This document shows, one piece after another, positions 23,190 to 31,967 of a stretch of 64,000 bases of DNA. Each line of letters starts with the position of its first letter. The first letter of the stretch is position 1. The position numbers and the translations under genes are program-made. The notes under the pieces are model-generated. The model saw only the letters and a list, made by a program, of their open reading frames with translations, ran no database searches and was not told the DNA's origin. The DNA comes from Gemmatimonadota bacterium (lineage in GTDB: Bacteria > Gemmatimonadota > Gemmatimonadetes > Gemmatimonadales > Gemmatimonadaceae), in NCBI GenBank assembly GCA_028287305.1, contig JAQBPX010000011.1, forward strand, positions 1-64,000, given 5' to 3'.

Positions 23190-24542
23190 CTATCCGGTAA
23201 CCGGGTCGTGCGCGGCGATCCAGGCGCGCAGTGCCTGGGAGGTCGAATTGACGCGGCCGGCGAGGCCCGGGTCGCTTCGCAGCAGCTGGCCGTGCTCGAC
23301 CAGCGGAATTCCGTCCACGCAAACAAGGCGCGCCGAGCTCCCGGCAAGCGCGAAGACGGCTGCGGCGACGGGATCGGGTGAGGGCGAGCGGGAGTCGCTC
23401 AGCGAGAAGGCGCAGAGGTCGGCGCACTTGCCTGGCTCGAGGCTGCCGACCATGACATCGAGGCCGAGCGCGCGCGCTCCACCAAGGGTCGCGAGCTCGA
23501 GCGCCCCGGCAGCGGTGGGGGCATCGGGTCGTGACGTGCGCATGCGCTGCGCCAGGATGGCGACGCGGGATTCCTCGAGCATGTCCATGCGATTGTTGCT
23601 GGCCATGGAATCCGAGCCCAGGCCCACCGCAATGCCGGCCGCGAGCATCTCCATGAGGGGAGCGATGCCGTGACCCAGCTTGGCGTTGGACACGGGGCAG
23701 TGCGCGATGCCGGCGCCGGATTGCGCGACCATCGCGATGTCGGTGGCGTCGAGCCGAACGCAGTGAATGAGCAGCGGATTCGCCGCGAGCACGCCGGTGC
23801 GCTGCATGAGCTCCATGGGCGACCGCGCGCGTGGTGCGCATTCGATGCCCCGCTTGCGGAGCCCATCCGCAAACTCCCCCCGCCCACTCGTGACGAGCTC
23901 CTGTTCCGCGCTGCCCTCCGCGATGTGCACGGCGATGGGCAGTCGCTGCTCCTGCGCCCAGCGCGCGACCCTGGCGTAGAGCGCGTCCGACACGGTGTAC
24001 GGCGCGTGCGGCGAGACACCCACGCGCACGCGGGCGGACACGCGGGGAGCGAGGGCGGCGACCTTCTCCTGCAGCTCGGCGAAGCTGGGCTCGCACTGCG
24101 CGGGATCGGGACCGAACACCTCCTGGTACATGATGCCCCGCACGCCCGCCTCGAGCATTGCGTCGAAGGCGACGCCCGAGTCGCAGGTGTCGGCGTACGT
24201 CGTGATGCCGCCGAGCAATCCCTCGCGAATCCCCAAGCGGGCCGCGTCGAGCATGGACTCGCGATCCAGCACGGCGCGCTTGCTGAAGGTGAGGCGAAGG
24301 ATCCAATGGCGAAAGCCGATGTCCTCGAGCAGGCCGCGCATGGCCGTGAGCTCGAGGTGCGTGTGCGTGTTCACCAGCCCGGGCATCAGGATGGCGTCGC
24401 CGAGGTCTTCCACGTGGTCGCCGGCCGGCGCCTCGGCTCGCGAACCGACCCAGGTGATGCGACCGTGCTCGACCGCCACCGCGCCGTGCTCGATCGGAGC
24501 GCGGCTGATGGGAAGGACCCAGCGCGCGGCGTAGGTGGTCAC
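23190..24542 (-). CDS. Amidohydrolase, chlorohydrolase/deaminase (TRZ/ATZ-like) type
   Basis: A 450-residue metal-dependent hydrolase. Metal ligands are visible in MPGLVNTHTHLELT (HxH), VSPHAPYTV, IAVHIAEG and GLGSDSMASNN, the pattern of the MTA/SAH, guanine and aminodeoxyfutalosine deaminase group. The substrate cannot be read from sequence; aminodeoxyfutalosine deaminase (menaquinone synthesis) and a purine deaminase are both possible. GTG 24542 overlaps the PHP gene's stop (GTGA), which fixes the start. Confidence 0.88.
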   Translation of the reverse strand: MTTYAARWVLPISRAPIEHGAVAVEHGRITWVGSRAEAPAGDHVEDLGDAILMPGLVNTHTHLELTAMRGLLEDIGFRHWILRLTFSKRAVLDRESMLDAARLGIREGLLGGITTYADTCDSGVAFDAMLEAGVRGIMYQEVFGPDPAQCEPSFAELQEKVAALAPRVSARVRVGVSPHAPYTVSDALYARVARWAQEQRLPIAVHIAEGSAEQELVTSGRGEFADGLRKRGIECAPRARSPMELMQRTGVLAANPLLIHCVRLDATDIAMVAQSGAGIAHCPVSNAKLGHGIAPLMEMLAAGIAVGLGSDSMASNNRMDMLEESRVAILAQRMRTSRPDAPTAAGALELATLGGARALGLDVMVGSLEPGKCADLCAFSLSDSRSPSPDPVAAAVFALAGSSARLVCVDGIPLVEHGQLLRSDPGLAGRVNSTSQALRAWIAAHDPVTG

Positions 24543-25303
24543 GCGGCTCGCGCACCCGTGCGCGAGCCGTGCGCGCGCGGATCGTACAGCTCCTCGTCCG
24601 GATATCCGAGCGAGCGCGTGAGCTCGAGCGGCCACTGCACGTCGGCGACCTGGAGGGCGGTGTGTCCGTCGGAGCCCAGCGAGATGCGACAGCCGGCGCT
24701 GATGGCCGTGCGCACGAGTCGCGCATGCGGGCGGTAGCGGTTGCTCACCTCGAACGCGATGCCCGCGGCGGCCAGCGCCTGCGTCATGCGCTCCTCGTGC
24801 GCCGGAGTGAAGAGCTCCTCGGAGGGGAGCTTGCGGAAGGCGAGCGCCACGAGCGTGGGGTGCGCCAGGATGTCCACGGGCATCTCGGACGCGAAGCGCT
24901 CGAGGGTGGCGAGGTGGGCCTCCATGTACGTGGCGCTGTCGAGTGCTTCCGGCATCGATCGCGACCAGGCGTGCAGCCAGCTTCCGTCGCCCAGCTGGAT
25001 GGCGTGCAGCGAGCCGACGCGATGCGTGAAGCGCGCGACCATCGCCGGCGGCACCTCACGCCAGAGCGCGTCGTGATAGCAGAACTCCCCTCCCCGCAAC
25101 ACGGGCTGCTGCTCGAGCGCGGCCAGGTATTCCTCCAGGCGCTCGAGCGACTTCACCGATGCGGTCACGTCGCCGGTGATGTGGTCGGTGACGGAGGGCA
25201 CCACACCGCGGCTGGCGGCGACGGCCACGACTTCAGCAACTGAGAGCGCGCCGTCCGAGAAGGTGGAATGCGCGTGGCAGTCCACCGGCATCCACGCGCT
25301 CAC
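24539..25303 (-). CDS. PHP-domain metal-dependent phosphoesterase
   Basis: A 254-residue PHP-fold protein: VDCHAHSTFSDG (HxH plus Asp), VVPSVTDHITG, RGGEFCYHD, VDILAHPTLVAL and SLGSDGHTA supply the expected metal ligands. Such proteins are histidinol-phosphatase-like phosphoesterases; the substrate is unknown here. It overlaps mrcA by 4 bp (ATGA) and the amidohydrolase by 4 bp, so it is the middle gene of a coupled set. Confidence 0.9.
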   Translation of the reverse strand: MSAWMPVDCHAHSTFSDGALSVAEVVAVAASRGVVPSVTDHITGDVTASVKSLERLEEYLAALEQQPVLRGGEFCYHDALWREVPPAMVARFTHRVGSLHAIQLGDGSWLHAWSRSMPEALDSATYMEAHLATLERFASEMPVDILAHPTLVALAFRKLPSEELFTPAHEERMTQALAAAGIAFEVSNRYRPHARLVRTAISAGCRISLGSDGHTALQVADVQWPLELTRSLGYPDEELYDPRAHGSRTGARAA

Positions 25304-27675
25304 GGCCGTGGAGCGCGGGGCGACGTGCGCAGCGTATCGTGGCGCGTGGTGTCGGGGCGCGGCCGGGTGGTATCGCGCGGCGGTGGGCGGCGCGGCGGGA
25401 TGGCGAAGGGATTGTTGGTGTCGCGCGGTGCGGCGCTGTCGCGCGGCGGGCGCGGCGTGAACACCGTTGTGCCGGTGGGCGCAGCGCCGCGGCCGGGATA
25501 CGGCTGCGAGGGCTGCACCCCGTTAGGCACCGCGCCGGGTGGCGGCACGGTGCCCGGCGGATAGAGCAGCGTGTCGTAGGTGGCGTAGCCATTGTGCACG
25601 TCGCAGACGCGCGTGGGCTCGGTGCCGGCGATGAAGTAGTCCCGCGCGATCACCTCGGCGGGGCAGTACGGCGAGCGAAGGAGGTTGGTGGAGATGTCCA
25701 CCTCGGTGGAGACGATGCCCGCGGGGCGCGGCCAATCGGGGGGCGCCGGCTTGCGACGGTAGGCTTCACGCATGAACGCCGTCCAGGCGGGAGCGGCGAG
25801 CACTCCACCCTGCGCGTTGCCCTTGATCTTCTCGGGGCGATCGAAGCCCATCCATACGCCCGCGACGAGGTCGGAGGTGTAGCCCACGAACCAGACGTCG
25901 TTGCCATCGTTGGTGGTGCCGGTCTTTCCGCCCGCGGGGAGCCCGAACTGCGAACCCACCGAGCCGGCGGCGGTGCCACGACGCACGACGTCCTTCATGA
26001 TGTCCACCATGAGCCAGGCTTCCTCCTGGGACATCACTGCGACCTTCTGCTGCTCTGGCGCCCAGAGCACGTCGCCCTTCTGGTTCTCCACGCGCAGGAT
26101 CGCGAGGGGAGCGGCGCGCGTGCCGAGCGAGGCGAAGGCGGTGTAGGCGGAGACCATCTCGATCGGATAGACGTCGGCGGCGCCGATGTGGATCGAGGGA
26201 TAGGGTGGCAGTGGCGAGGAGATGCCGAACTTGCGCGCCATGTCGATCACGCTCTGCTCGCCGAGCTCCATGCCGAGCCGGATGGTGGGCACGTTGCGCG
26301 ACATGTAGAGCGCGCGCCGGAGCGGAATGCGTCCCTCGAACTTTCCGTCGAAGTTCTGCGGAGTCCAGTCGCCGCCGCCGGAGTTCGGCACGGTGAGGGG
26401 TGAGTCATCGAGCGGATACGTGGGCGGCCGCCCGTTCTGGATGGCGTCCGCGTAGACGATCGGCTTGAAGGTGGAGCCCGGCTGCCGGAGCGCCTGCGTG
26501 GCGCGATTGAACTTGGAGTCGTCGAAGTCGCGGCCACCGACGAGCGCGCGCACCGCGCCCGTGCGAGGGTCCATGGCTATGAAGGCGCCCTGCAGGTACG
26601 GCGAGTTCGCGGCGCCGCGCTCCTCGGTGCCCTCGGCGTTGGCGAGGTACGCCTCGTAGGTGGTGTGCTTGTAGGCGCCGAATCGGCCCGACTCGATGGC
26701 CCGAAGCTGCGACTCCATGGCGCGCTCGGCGGCGGATTGCAGGTCGAGGTCGAGCGTGGTGTAGACCTTGAGGCCCTGCTCGTAGAGCTGCTGGCCGAAC
26801 TGCTGGTCGAGCTGCTGCCGCACCCATTCGACGAAGTACGGCGCGAGCTCGCCTGCCTCGGTCTTGTTCGCGAGGGTGAGCGGATAGGCGCGCGCGAGCG
26901 ATGCGTCCGCGTCGCTGACCAGTCCCTCACGCCGCATCAACTCGATGATCGTGTTGCGGCGCTGCACCGCGCGGTCGGGAAAGCGACGCGGGTCGTAGCG
27001 GTTCGGGCCCTTGGGCAGCGCCGCCAGCGTGGCGGCCTCGGCGAGGTTGAGGTCCTTGACCGACTTGCCGAAGTAGCGCTGCGCGGCGGTCTCGACGCCG
27101 TGTGCGCCGCTGCCGAGATAGATCTGGTTGAGGTAGAGCTCGAGGATCTTGTCCTTGGGATACCGGTCCTCGATGGCGCGCGCGACCTTCGCCTCCTTGA
27201 GCTTGCGGACGAGGTTCTTGTCGCGTGAGATGCGCTCGGGAAAGATGTTCCGCGCGAGCTGCATGGTGATGGTGGAGAAGCCCTGGCTGAAGCTGCGCGC
27301 CTTGAGGTCGGCGATGATGGCGGAGGGCACGCGCACCCAGTCGATGCCCGAGTGCTTGTAGAAGCGCTTGTCCTCGGTGACGAGGAAGGCGTTCTTCACG
27401 ATCGGCGGAATGTCGCCGATCTTCGCGAGGGTGCGGCGCTCGATGCCGATCTCGGCGACGAACCGGCCATCGGCGGCGAAGACCTTGGAGGTCTGCCGGG
27501 GCACGAAGTCGTCGAGCACGGCGACCGTGGGACACTGGCCGCCGCGGCAGACGAGCGCCCAGCCGGCGTACGCGAGTCCCACCGCGAAGGCGGTGCCGAA
27601 GAGGAAGAGCAGCAGCGTAACGCGCATGAGGCGCGGGTTACGCGACCGGAACCGCTGGAAGCGGGAAGCTGGCAT
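25300..27675 (-). CDS. mrcA: Penicillin-binding protein 1A (bifunctional)
   Basis: Peptidoglycan glycosyltransferase/transpeptidase anchored in the inner membrane. The 791-residue protein has a short cytoplasmic tail, one membrane helix (residues 17-42), a GT51 domain (LVTEDKRFYKHSGIDW; QGFSTITMQLARNIF), and a transpeptidase domain with the acylated Ser401 in GSTFKPIVY, SRN, and GGKTGTTND near 583. The last 50 residues are proline/arginine-rich. It heads a minus-strand operon with PHP and amidohydrolase genes. It is divergent from tyrS with 87 bp between. Confidence 0.96.
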   Translation of the reverse strand: MPASRFQRFRSRNPRLMRVTLLLFLFGTAFAVGLAYAGWALVCRGGQCPTVAVLDDFVPRQTSKVFAADGRFVAEIGIERRTLAKIGDIPPIVKNAFLVTEDKRFYKHSGIDWVRVPSAIIADLKARSFSQGFSTITMQLARNIFPERISRDKNLVRKLKEAKVARAIEDRYPKDKILELYLNQIYLGSGAHGVETAAQRYFGKSVKDLNLAEAATLAALPKGPNRYDPRRFPDRAVQRRNTIIELMRREGLVSDADASLARAYPLTLANKTEAGELAPYFVEWVRQQLDQQFGQQLYEQGLKVYTTLDLDLQSAAERAMESQLRAIESGRFGAYKHTTYEAYLANAEGTEERGAANSPYLQGAFIAMDPRTGAVRALVGGRDFDDSKFNRATQALRQPGSTFKPIVYADAIQNGRPPTYPLDDSPLTVPNSGGGDWTPQNFDGKFEGRIPLRRALYMSRNVPTIRLGMELGEQSVIDMARKFGISSPLPPYPSIHIGAADVYPIEMVSAYTAFASLGTRAAPLAILRVENQKGDVLWAPEQQKVAVMSQEEAWLMVDIMKDVVRRGTAAGSVGSQFGLPAGGKTGTTNDGNDVWFVGYTSDLVAGVWMGFDRPEKIKGNAQGGVLAAPAWTAFMREAYRRKPAPPDWPRPAGIVSTEVDISTNLLRSPYCPAEVIARDYFIAGTEPTRVCDVHNGYATYDTLLYPPGTVPPPGAVPNGVQPSQPYPGRGAAPTGTTVFTPRPPRDSAAPRDTNNPFAIPPRRPPPRDTTRPRPDTTRHDTLRTSPRAPRP

Positions 27676-27750
27676 CAGGTGCGGAAGCTAACGGTGGGCG
27701 CCGGGGCGCAGCAACGCGCGGCACCGTATCGCGTTAGACCCCCTGCCGTC

Positions 27751-27756
27751 TATTTT
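27751..27756 (+). promoter_or_regulatory. Putative -10 element of a leaderless tyrS promoter
   Basis: TATTTT lies exactly 6 bp before the tyrS ATG, in a T-rich patch of an otherwise GC-rich region. No good -35 is seen 16-18 bp upstream. The spacing is the one reported for leaderless genes in some bacteria. Confidence 0.35.
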
Positions 27757-27762
27757 TGTGCC

Positions 27763-29055
27763 ATGCCCACGAACCCACTGCTCGACGAGCTCACCTGGCG
27801 CGGCCTGCTCTACCAGCAGACCGAATCGCTGGGCGGGGCGCTGGATGCGGGCGTGGTGAGTGGGTATTGCGGCTTCGACCCCACCGCGAGCAGCCTGCAC
27901 GTGGGCAACCTGGTGCCCGTGATGGGGTTGGTGCACCTGCAGCGCCATGGGCACCGCCCGATCGTGCTCGTGGGGGGCGGCACCGGCATGATCGGCGACC
28001 CGAGCGGCAAGACGGCGGAGCGCCAGCTTCGCACCGCGGAGGAAGTCGACGAGAACACGCGCGCCATCCGCTCTCAGCTTGAGCCCTTCCTGGACTTCGA
28101 CGAGGCGAAGGGCGCTCGCATGCGTGACAACGCCGAGTGGCTGCGCGGGCTGGGCGCGATCGAGTTCATGCGGGACACGGGCAAGCACTTCACCGTGAAC
28201 TACATGCTCCAGAAGGAGTCGGTGAAGTCGCGCATCGACGGCGGGATCTCGTTCACCGAGTTCTCGTACATGCTGCTGCAGGCGTACGACTTCCTGGCGC
28301 TGAAGCGCTCGTGCGGGGCAACGCTGCAACTCGGTGGCAGCGACCAGTGGGGCAACATCACCGCCGGGATCGAGCTCATCCGCCGGGTGGATGGCAGCGA
28401 GGCGCACGCGCTCACGCATCCGCTGGTCACCACGAGCGCGGGAACGAAGTTCGGGAAGACGGAGGCGGGCGCGGTATGGCTCGATCCCGAGCGCACCACG
28501 CCGTATGCGTTCTACCAGTTCTGGATGCGAACGGAGGACGCCGACGTCGGCCGGTTCCTGCGGTTCTTCACGCTGCTTCCCAAGCGGCAGATCGAGGAAC
28601 TGGAGCACGCGTCTGCCGCCTCGCCGGAACAACGAATCGCACAAGCTGCCCTCGCGCGCGAAGTCACGCTGCGGATCCACGGCCAGAAGGGGCTGGACGT
28701 GGCTGAAGAGGTGACGCGATTCTATTTCACCGATGCGAGGGCAAGCGAGCTTTCCGGGAGTGCACTGGAAACGCTCTGGAGGGAGACTGGCGCCCAGGCC
28801 GTTGCTGAATCGGTCCTTCTTGCGAGCACCCCGACGAAGTCGCTGGATACCGCCCAGCTGTTCGCCTCCAGCGGCCTGGCTTCCTCGAAGAGCAATGCAC
28901 GCACACTGCTCCAGCAGGGCGCAGCGTCCATCAATCGAATCAAGCTTTCGCCGGAGCAGAGCACCGTCGCTGCAGAGTACCTTGCGGGCCGCTACCTCAT
29001 TCTCGGCAAGGGGAAGCGCAACTTTGCGGTGCTCAGGATCGATCCAGAAGGCTGA
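27763..29055 (+). CDS. tyrS: Tyrosyl-tRNA synthetase
   Basis: Class I aminoacyl-tRNA synthetase, 430 residues. The HIGH-like motif is SLHVGNL near residue 47, the tyrosine/ATP site includes GGGTGMIGDPSGK and LQLGGSDQWGNITAG, the KMSKS equivalent is KFGKTEAG near 229, and an S4-like RNA-binding domain ends the protein (SSKSNARTLLQQGAASIN). The KFGKS-type motif places it in the bacterial TyrRS class with E. coli TyrS. No ribosome binding site precedes ATG 27763. Its 3' end overlaps the convergent aminotransferase by 23 bp. Confidence 0.97.
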   Translation: MPTNPLLDELTWRGLLYQQTESLGGALDAGVVSGYCGFDPTASSLHVGNLVPVMGLVHLQRHGHRPIVLVGGGTGMIGDPSGKTAERQLRTAEEVDENTRAIRSQLEPFLDFDEAKGARMRDNAEWLRGLGAIEFMRDTGKHFTVNYMLQKESVKSRIDGGISFTEFSYMLLQAYDFLALKRSCGATLQLGGSDQWGNITAGIELIRRVDGSEAHALTHPLVTTSAGTKFGKTEAGAVWLDPERTTPYAFYQFWMRTEDADVGRFLRFFTLLPKRQIEELEHASAASPEQRIAQAALAREVTLRIHGQKGLDVAEEVTRFYFTDARASELSGSALETLWRETGAQAVAESVLLASTPTKSLDTAQLFASSGLASSKSNARTLLQQGAASINRIKLSPEQSTVAAEYLAGRYLILGKGKRNFAVLRIDPEG

Positions 29056-30184
29056 GCACGCGGGCCACCTCGTCGCGCGTGTTGTAGCAGTGCGGCGAGA
29101 AGCGCAACGCACCCTCGCGCTGCGAGTGCGCCACCCCGGCACCCTTCAACCGCTCGCTCGCTCCCGCGGGGTCGCCGGGTGCCAGCGAGACGATACCGGC
29201 GCGAAGCTCGGGCTGGGCCGGCGTGAGGAGCGCGACGTCGCTTCGTGAGCTCGCCCAGTTCACGAACATGCCGGCCAGCTCCGCGCAGTGCTGCGCGACG
29301 TCGCTGGGCCCGAGCTCGTGCAGCAGCTCGAGGCTGAGGGACATGCCCACGAAATCCTGGAGCGGCAACGTGAGCACCTCGTACCGGCGCGCGTCGCTGC
29401 GCCAGGTGATGTCGTAGTCGAGCAGCCGGCGGAAGTCGTCGGGCCCCTGCACTGCCGTCCAGCCGACCTGCGCCGGCTCCAGCGAGTCGATCAGCTCGCG
29501 CCGGACGTACGTGAAGCCGCTTCCCCACGGCGAGAGGAGCCACTTCTGGCCACCGCAGGCGAGGATGTCGACGGGAGTAGTGGACAGGTCGATGGTGAGC
29601 GGGCCCAATCCCTGGATCGCATCGACCACGAACCAGGTGCCGCGCTCACGACAGCGTCGGCCGAGCCGCTCGAGGTCGAGCCGAACGCCGCTCGCGAACC
29701 CCACCCACGAGACCGAGAGCACCTTCACGCGGTCGCCCTCGAGGGCCTGCTCGATGGCCGTGTTGGGGTCCCCATCACCGAGGGGAACCCGGCGATACTC
29801 GGCGCCGCGCCGCGCCGCGTGCGCCATCCAGGGATAGACGTTCGCGGGGAACTCGAGGTCGGGCGTGAGGATCACGTCACCGGGCCCGAGTGGCAGCGAG
29901 GCGGCGGCGAGATTGATCCCGAACCCGGTGTTGGTCGAGAGCGCGATTTCGGCGGGTGCAGCGCCCACCAGGCGAGCGATGAGGTCGCGCGCGCGCGCGA
30001 GCCGGTCGAACAGCTCGGGGTCAGTGATGGTGTGCGGCAGCGCGCGGCGCGCATTGAACTCCGCCAGTCCGTCGATGGTGCGCTGCGGCAGCGGACCGGT
30101 GGACGCGGCGTTCAGGTAGGTGATGCCCTCGGTGTCGAAGCGCGGAAACTCCCGCGACCGGAGCGAGGCGAGGTCGAGGCTCAC
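29033..30184 (-). CDS. Class V aminotransferase (cysteine desulfurase-like PLP enzyme)
   Basis: A 383-residue PLP enzyme. YLNAASTGPLPQRT, STNTGFGINLAA, VDAIQGLGPL and the PLP lysine K214 in ACGGQKWLLSPWGSGF place it in aminotransferase class V. It lacks the mobile Cys loop expected of true IscS/SufS, so it is probably an amino-acid lyase or epimerase-like relative. GTG 30184 overlaps the permease stop (GTGA). It is the last gene of the operon that begins with the PorX-like regulator. Confidence 0.87.
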   Translation of the reverse strand: MSLDLASLRSREFPRFDTEGITYLNAASTGPLPQRTIDGLAEFNARRALPHTITDPELFDRLARARDLIARLVGAAPAEIALSTNTGFGINLAAASLPLGPGDVILTPDLEFPANVYPWMAHAARRGAEYRRVPLGDGDPNTAIEQALEGDRVKVLSVSWVGFASGVRLDLERLGRRCRERGTWFVVDAIQGLGPLTIDLSTTPVDILACGGQKWLLSPWGSGFTYVRRELIDSLEPAQVGWTAVQGPDDFRRLLDYDITWRSDARRYEVLTLPLQDFVGMSLSLELLHELGPSDVAQHCAELAGMFVNWASSRSDVALLTPAQPELRAGIVSLAPGDPAGASERLKGAGVAHSQREGALRFSPHCYNTRDEVARVLSLLDRS

Positions 30185-31038
30185 GCGGTGGGCGCGCCCT
30201 GCTTCACGCTGCGCGGGTCGAGCGCGTCGCGCAGCGCATCTCCCAGCAGGTTGAACGCGAGCACGGTGGCGCCGATCGCGAGCCCGGGAAACACTGAGGT
30301 CCACGGCGCATGACGGAGCTGCGCGAGGTCGCGGCCGTCGGCGATCATAGAGCCCCAGCTGGGCGTGGGCGGTTGCACGCCAAGCCCCAGGAACGACAGC
30401 GCGGACTCGGCCATGATCGCGCCGGCCACGCCGAGCGTGGAGGCGATCAGCACGGGCGCGATCACGCCGGGAAGCACGTGACGCAGCACGACTCGCATGT
30501 CCCGCGCGCCAAGCGCGCGCGACGCCTGCACGAACTCCATCTCGCGCAGCACGAGCACCTGGCCACGCACGAGCCTCGCCATTCCTGCCCAGCCCACAAC
30601 GCCGATGGTGAGGAAGACCACGCCGAGCGACGGCTGCAGCGCCGCCACCATGGCGATCAGCAGCAGCAGCGTGGGAAAGGCGAGCGTAACGTCGGCGAGG
30701 CGCATCACCAGCTCGTCCACCCACTTGCCGTAGAAGCCCGCCACCAAGCCGAGCGCGACGCCGAGCATGAGCGCGATGCCCTGGGAGACGATGCCGACGC
30801 TGAGCGAAACGCGCGCGCCGAATGCGAGCCGCGCCCACACGTCGCGCCCCTGCACGTCGGTGCCCATCCAGTTGCGAAGCGACGGCCCGAGCAGCGCGTG
30901 GGAAAGGTCGATGCGAAGGGGATCGTGGCGCGAAACGACGGGCGCGAGCAGCGCCATGCCGATCATCAGCGTGATGACCAGCGCGCCGAACCACGCGCGA
31001 CGATCCGTCCACAGCTTCTCGACGGCGCGATCGGTCAC
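30181..31038 (-). CDS. ABC transporter permease, DppC/OppC type
   Basis: A 285-residue inner-membrane permease with about six membrane helices. It has an N-terminal OppC extension (DPLRIDLSHALLGPSLRNWMGTD), GRDVWARLAFGARVSL, and the EAA loop contacting the ATPase (EFVQASRALGARDMRVVLRHVLPG). No matching DppB permease, ATPase or binding protein lies nearby, so its partners are encoded elsewhere or it is an orphan. It overlaps the acyltransferase (ATGA) and the aminotransferase (GTGA). Confidence 0.92.
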   Translation of the reverse strand: MTDRAVEKLWTDRRAWFGALVITLMIGMALLAPVVSRHDPLRIDLSHALLGPSLRNWMGTDVQGRDVWARLAFGARVSLSVGIVSQGIALMLGVALGLVAGFYGKWVDELVMRLADVTLAFPTLLLLIAMVAALQPSLGVVFLTIGVVGWAGMARLVRGQVLVLREMEFVQASRALGARDMRVVLRHVLPGVIAPVLIASTLGVAGAIMAESALSFLGLGVQPPTPSWGSMIADGRDLAQLRHAPWTSVFPGLAIGATVLAFNLLGDALRDALDPRSVKQGAPTA

Positions 31039-31967
31039 TTCAGCGGGTCTCCGAGCTCGGGGGGCGTTCCTTCACGCTGGTGCTTCCAGCGACGATGATG
31101 CCAGAAGTACTGGTCGGGATAGCGACGCACCCAGCGCTCGAGCGTGGCCGTGTAGTCGGTGACGATCTGCTCCACGTCGGCATCGAGGTTGCCCGTGGGC
31201 GTGACCGGCACTTCCTCGACCACGAACTGGTACTTGCCGTCCGGCTGCCGGATGGCCGCGGCGAACACGACGGGTGCGCCGAGCCGGAGGGCAAGCGTGG
31301 CCGCACCGCGCGCGGTCTTGGCGAGGCGGCCGAAGAAGAGCACCCATGTACTCGCAAGCCCGGCCGCGCCCTGGTCGGCGAGCAGCGCCACCACCCGGTT
31401 GCCGCGAATGGAGCGCGGCACCGTGCGCACGGCATCCGCGTCGTAGATCACCTTCATGCCGATCTGCTCTCGCGTCTTCGTCAGGAAGGCATCGAACAGC
31501 GGGTTCTCCATGCGCCGAGCCACCACGTCGATCGGCACCTCGCGCGCCGCGACATAGGCGCCGCCCATCTCCCAGTTGCCGATGTGGCCCGTGACGACGA
31601 TCAGTCCCTTGCCTGCGGCGCGAGCGCGCTCGAAGAGCTCCCAGCCCTGCGGGGGAATGAAGAACGAGAGCAGCTCGTCGCGCGAATAGCCCGGCAGCAC
31701 CGCCATCTCGATCGAGCTCCGGCCGAGGTGCTGGTACGCGGCCAGTGCGATGCGCTCGACGCCCTGCTCGTCGAGCGCCGGAAAGGCGGAGCGGACCTGC
31801 TTCTCCACCACCACGCGCCTGATGCCGAGCGGCCGATATACCAGCGCGCCGAGAAACGCGCCGATGTTGCCGGCCGCGCGAAAGCCGAGCAGCCGCAGGA
31901 GCTTCACCACGCCGCGCATCGCGTAGAACTGCGACGCATGCCGCAGGTTGGCGGGCCGCGCCGTCAT
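31035..31967 (-). CDS. Lysophospholipid/lipid A acyltransferase, LpxL/HtrB type
   Basis: A 310-residue acyltransferase of the lipid A biosynthesis family. The catalytic HxxxxE motif is TGHIGNWEMGG, followed by VVARRMENPLFD and LLADQGAAGL, with a C-terminal YFWHHRRWKHQREG typical of LpxL/LpxM. It would transfer a secondary acyl chain to lipid A at the inner membrane. Adjacency to an MsbA-like flippase and a glycosyltransferase supports an envelope lipid role. ATG 31967 overlaps the upstream stop and fixes the start. Confidence 0.92.
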   Translation of the reverse strand: MTARPANLRHASQFYAMRGVVKLLRLLGFRAAGNIGAFLGALVYRPLGIRRVVVEKQVRSAFPALDEQGVERIALAAYQHLGRSSIEMAVLPGYSRDELLSFFIPPQGWELFERARAAGKGLIVVTGHIGNWEMGGAYVAAREVPIDVVARRMENPLFDAFLTKTREQIGMKVIYDADAVRTVPRSIRGNRVVALLADQGAAGLASTWVLFFGRLAKTARGAATLALRLGAPVVFAAAIRQPDGKYQFVVEEVPVTPTGNLDADVEQIVTDYTATLERWVRRYPDQYFWHHRRWKHQREGTPPELGDPLK

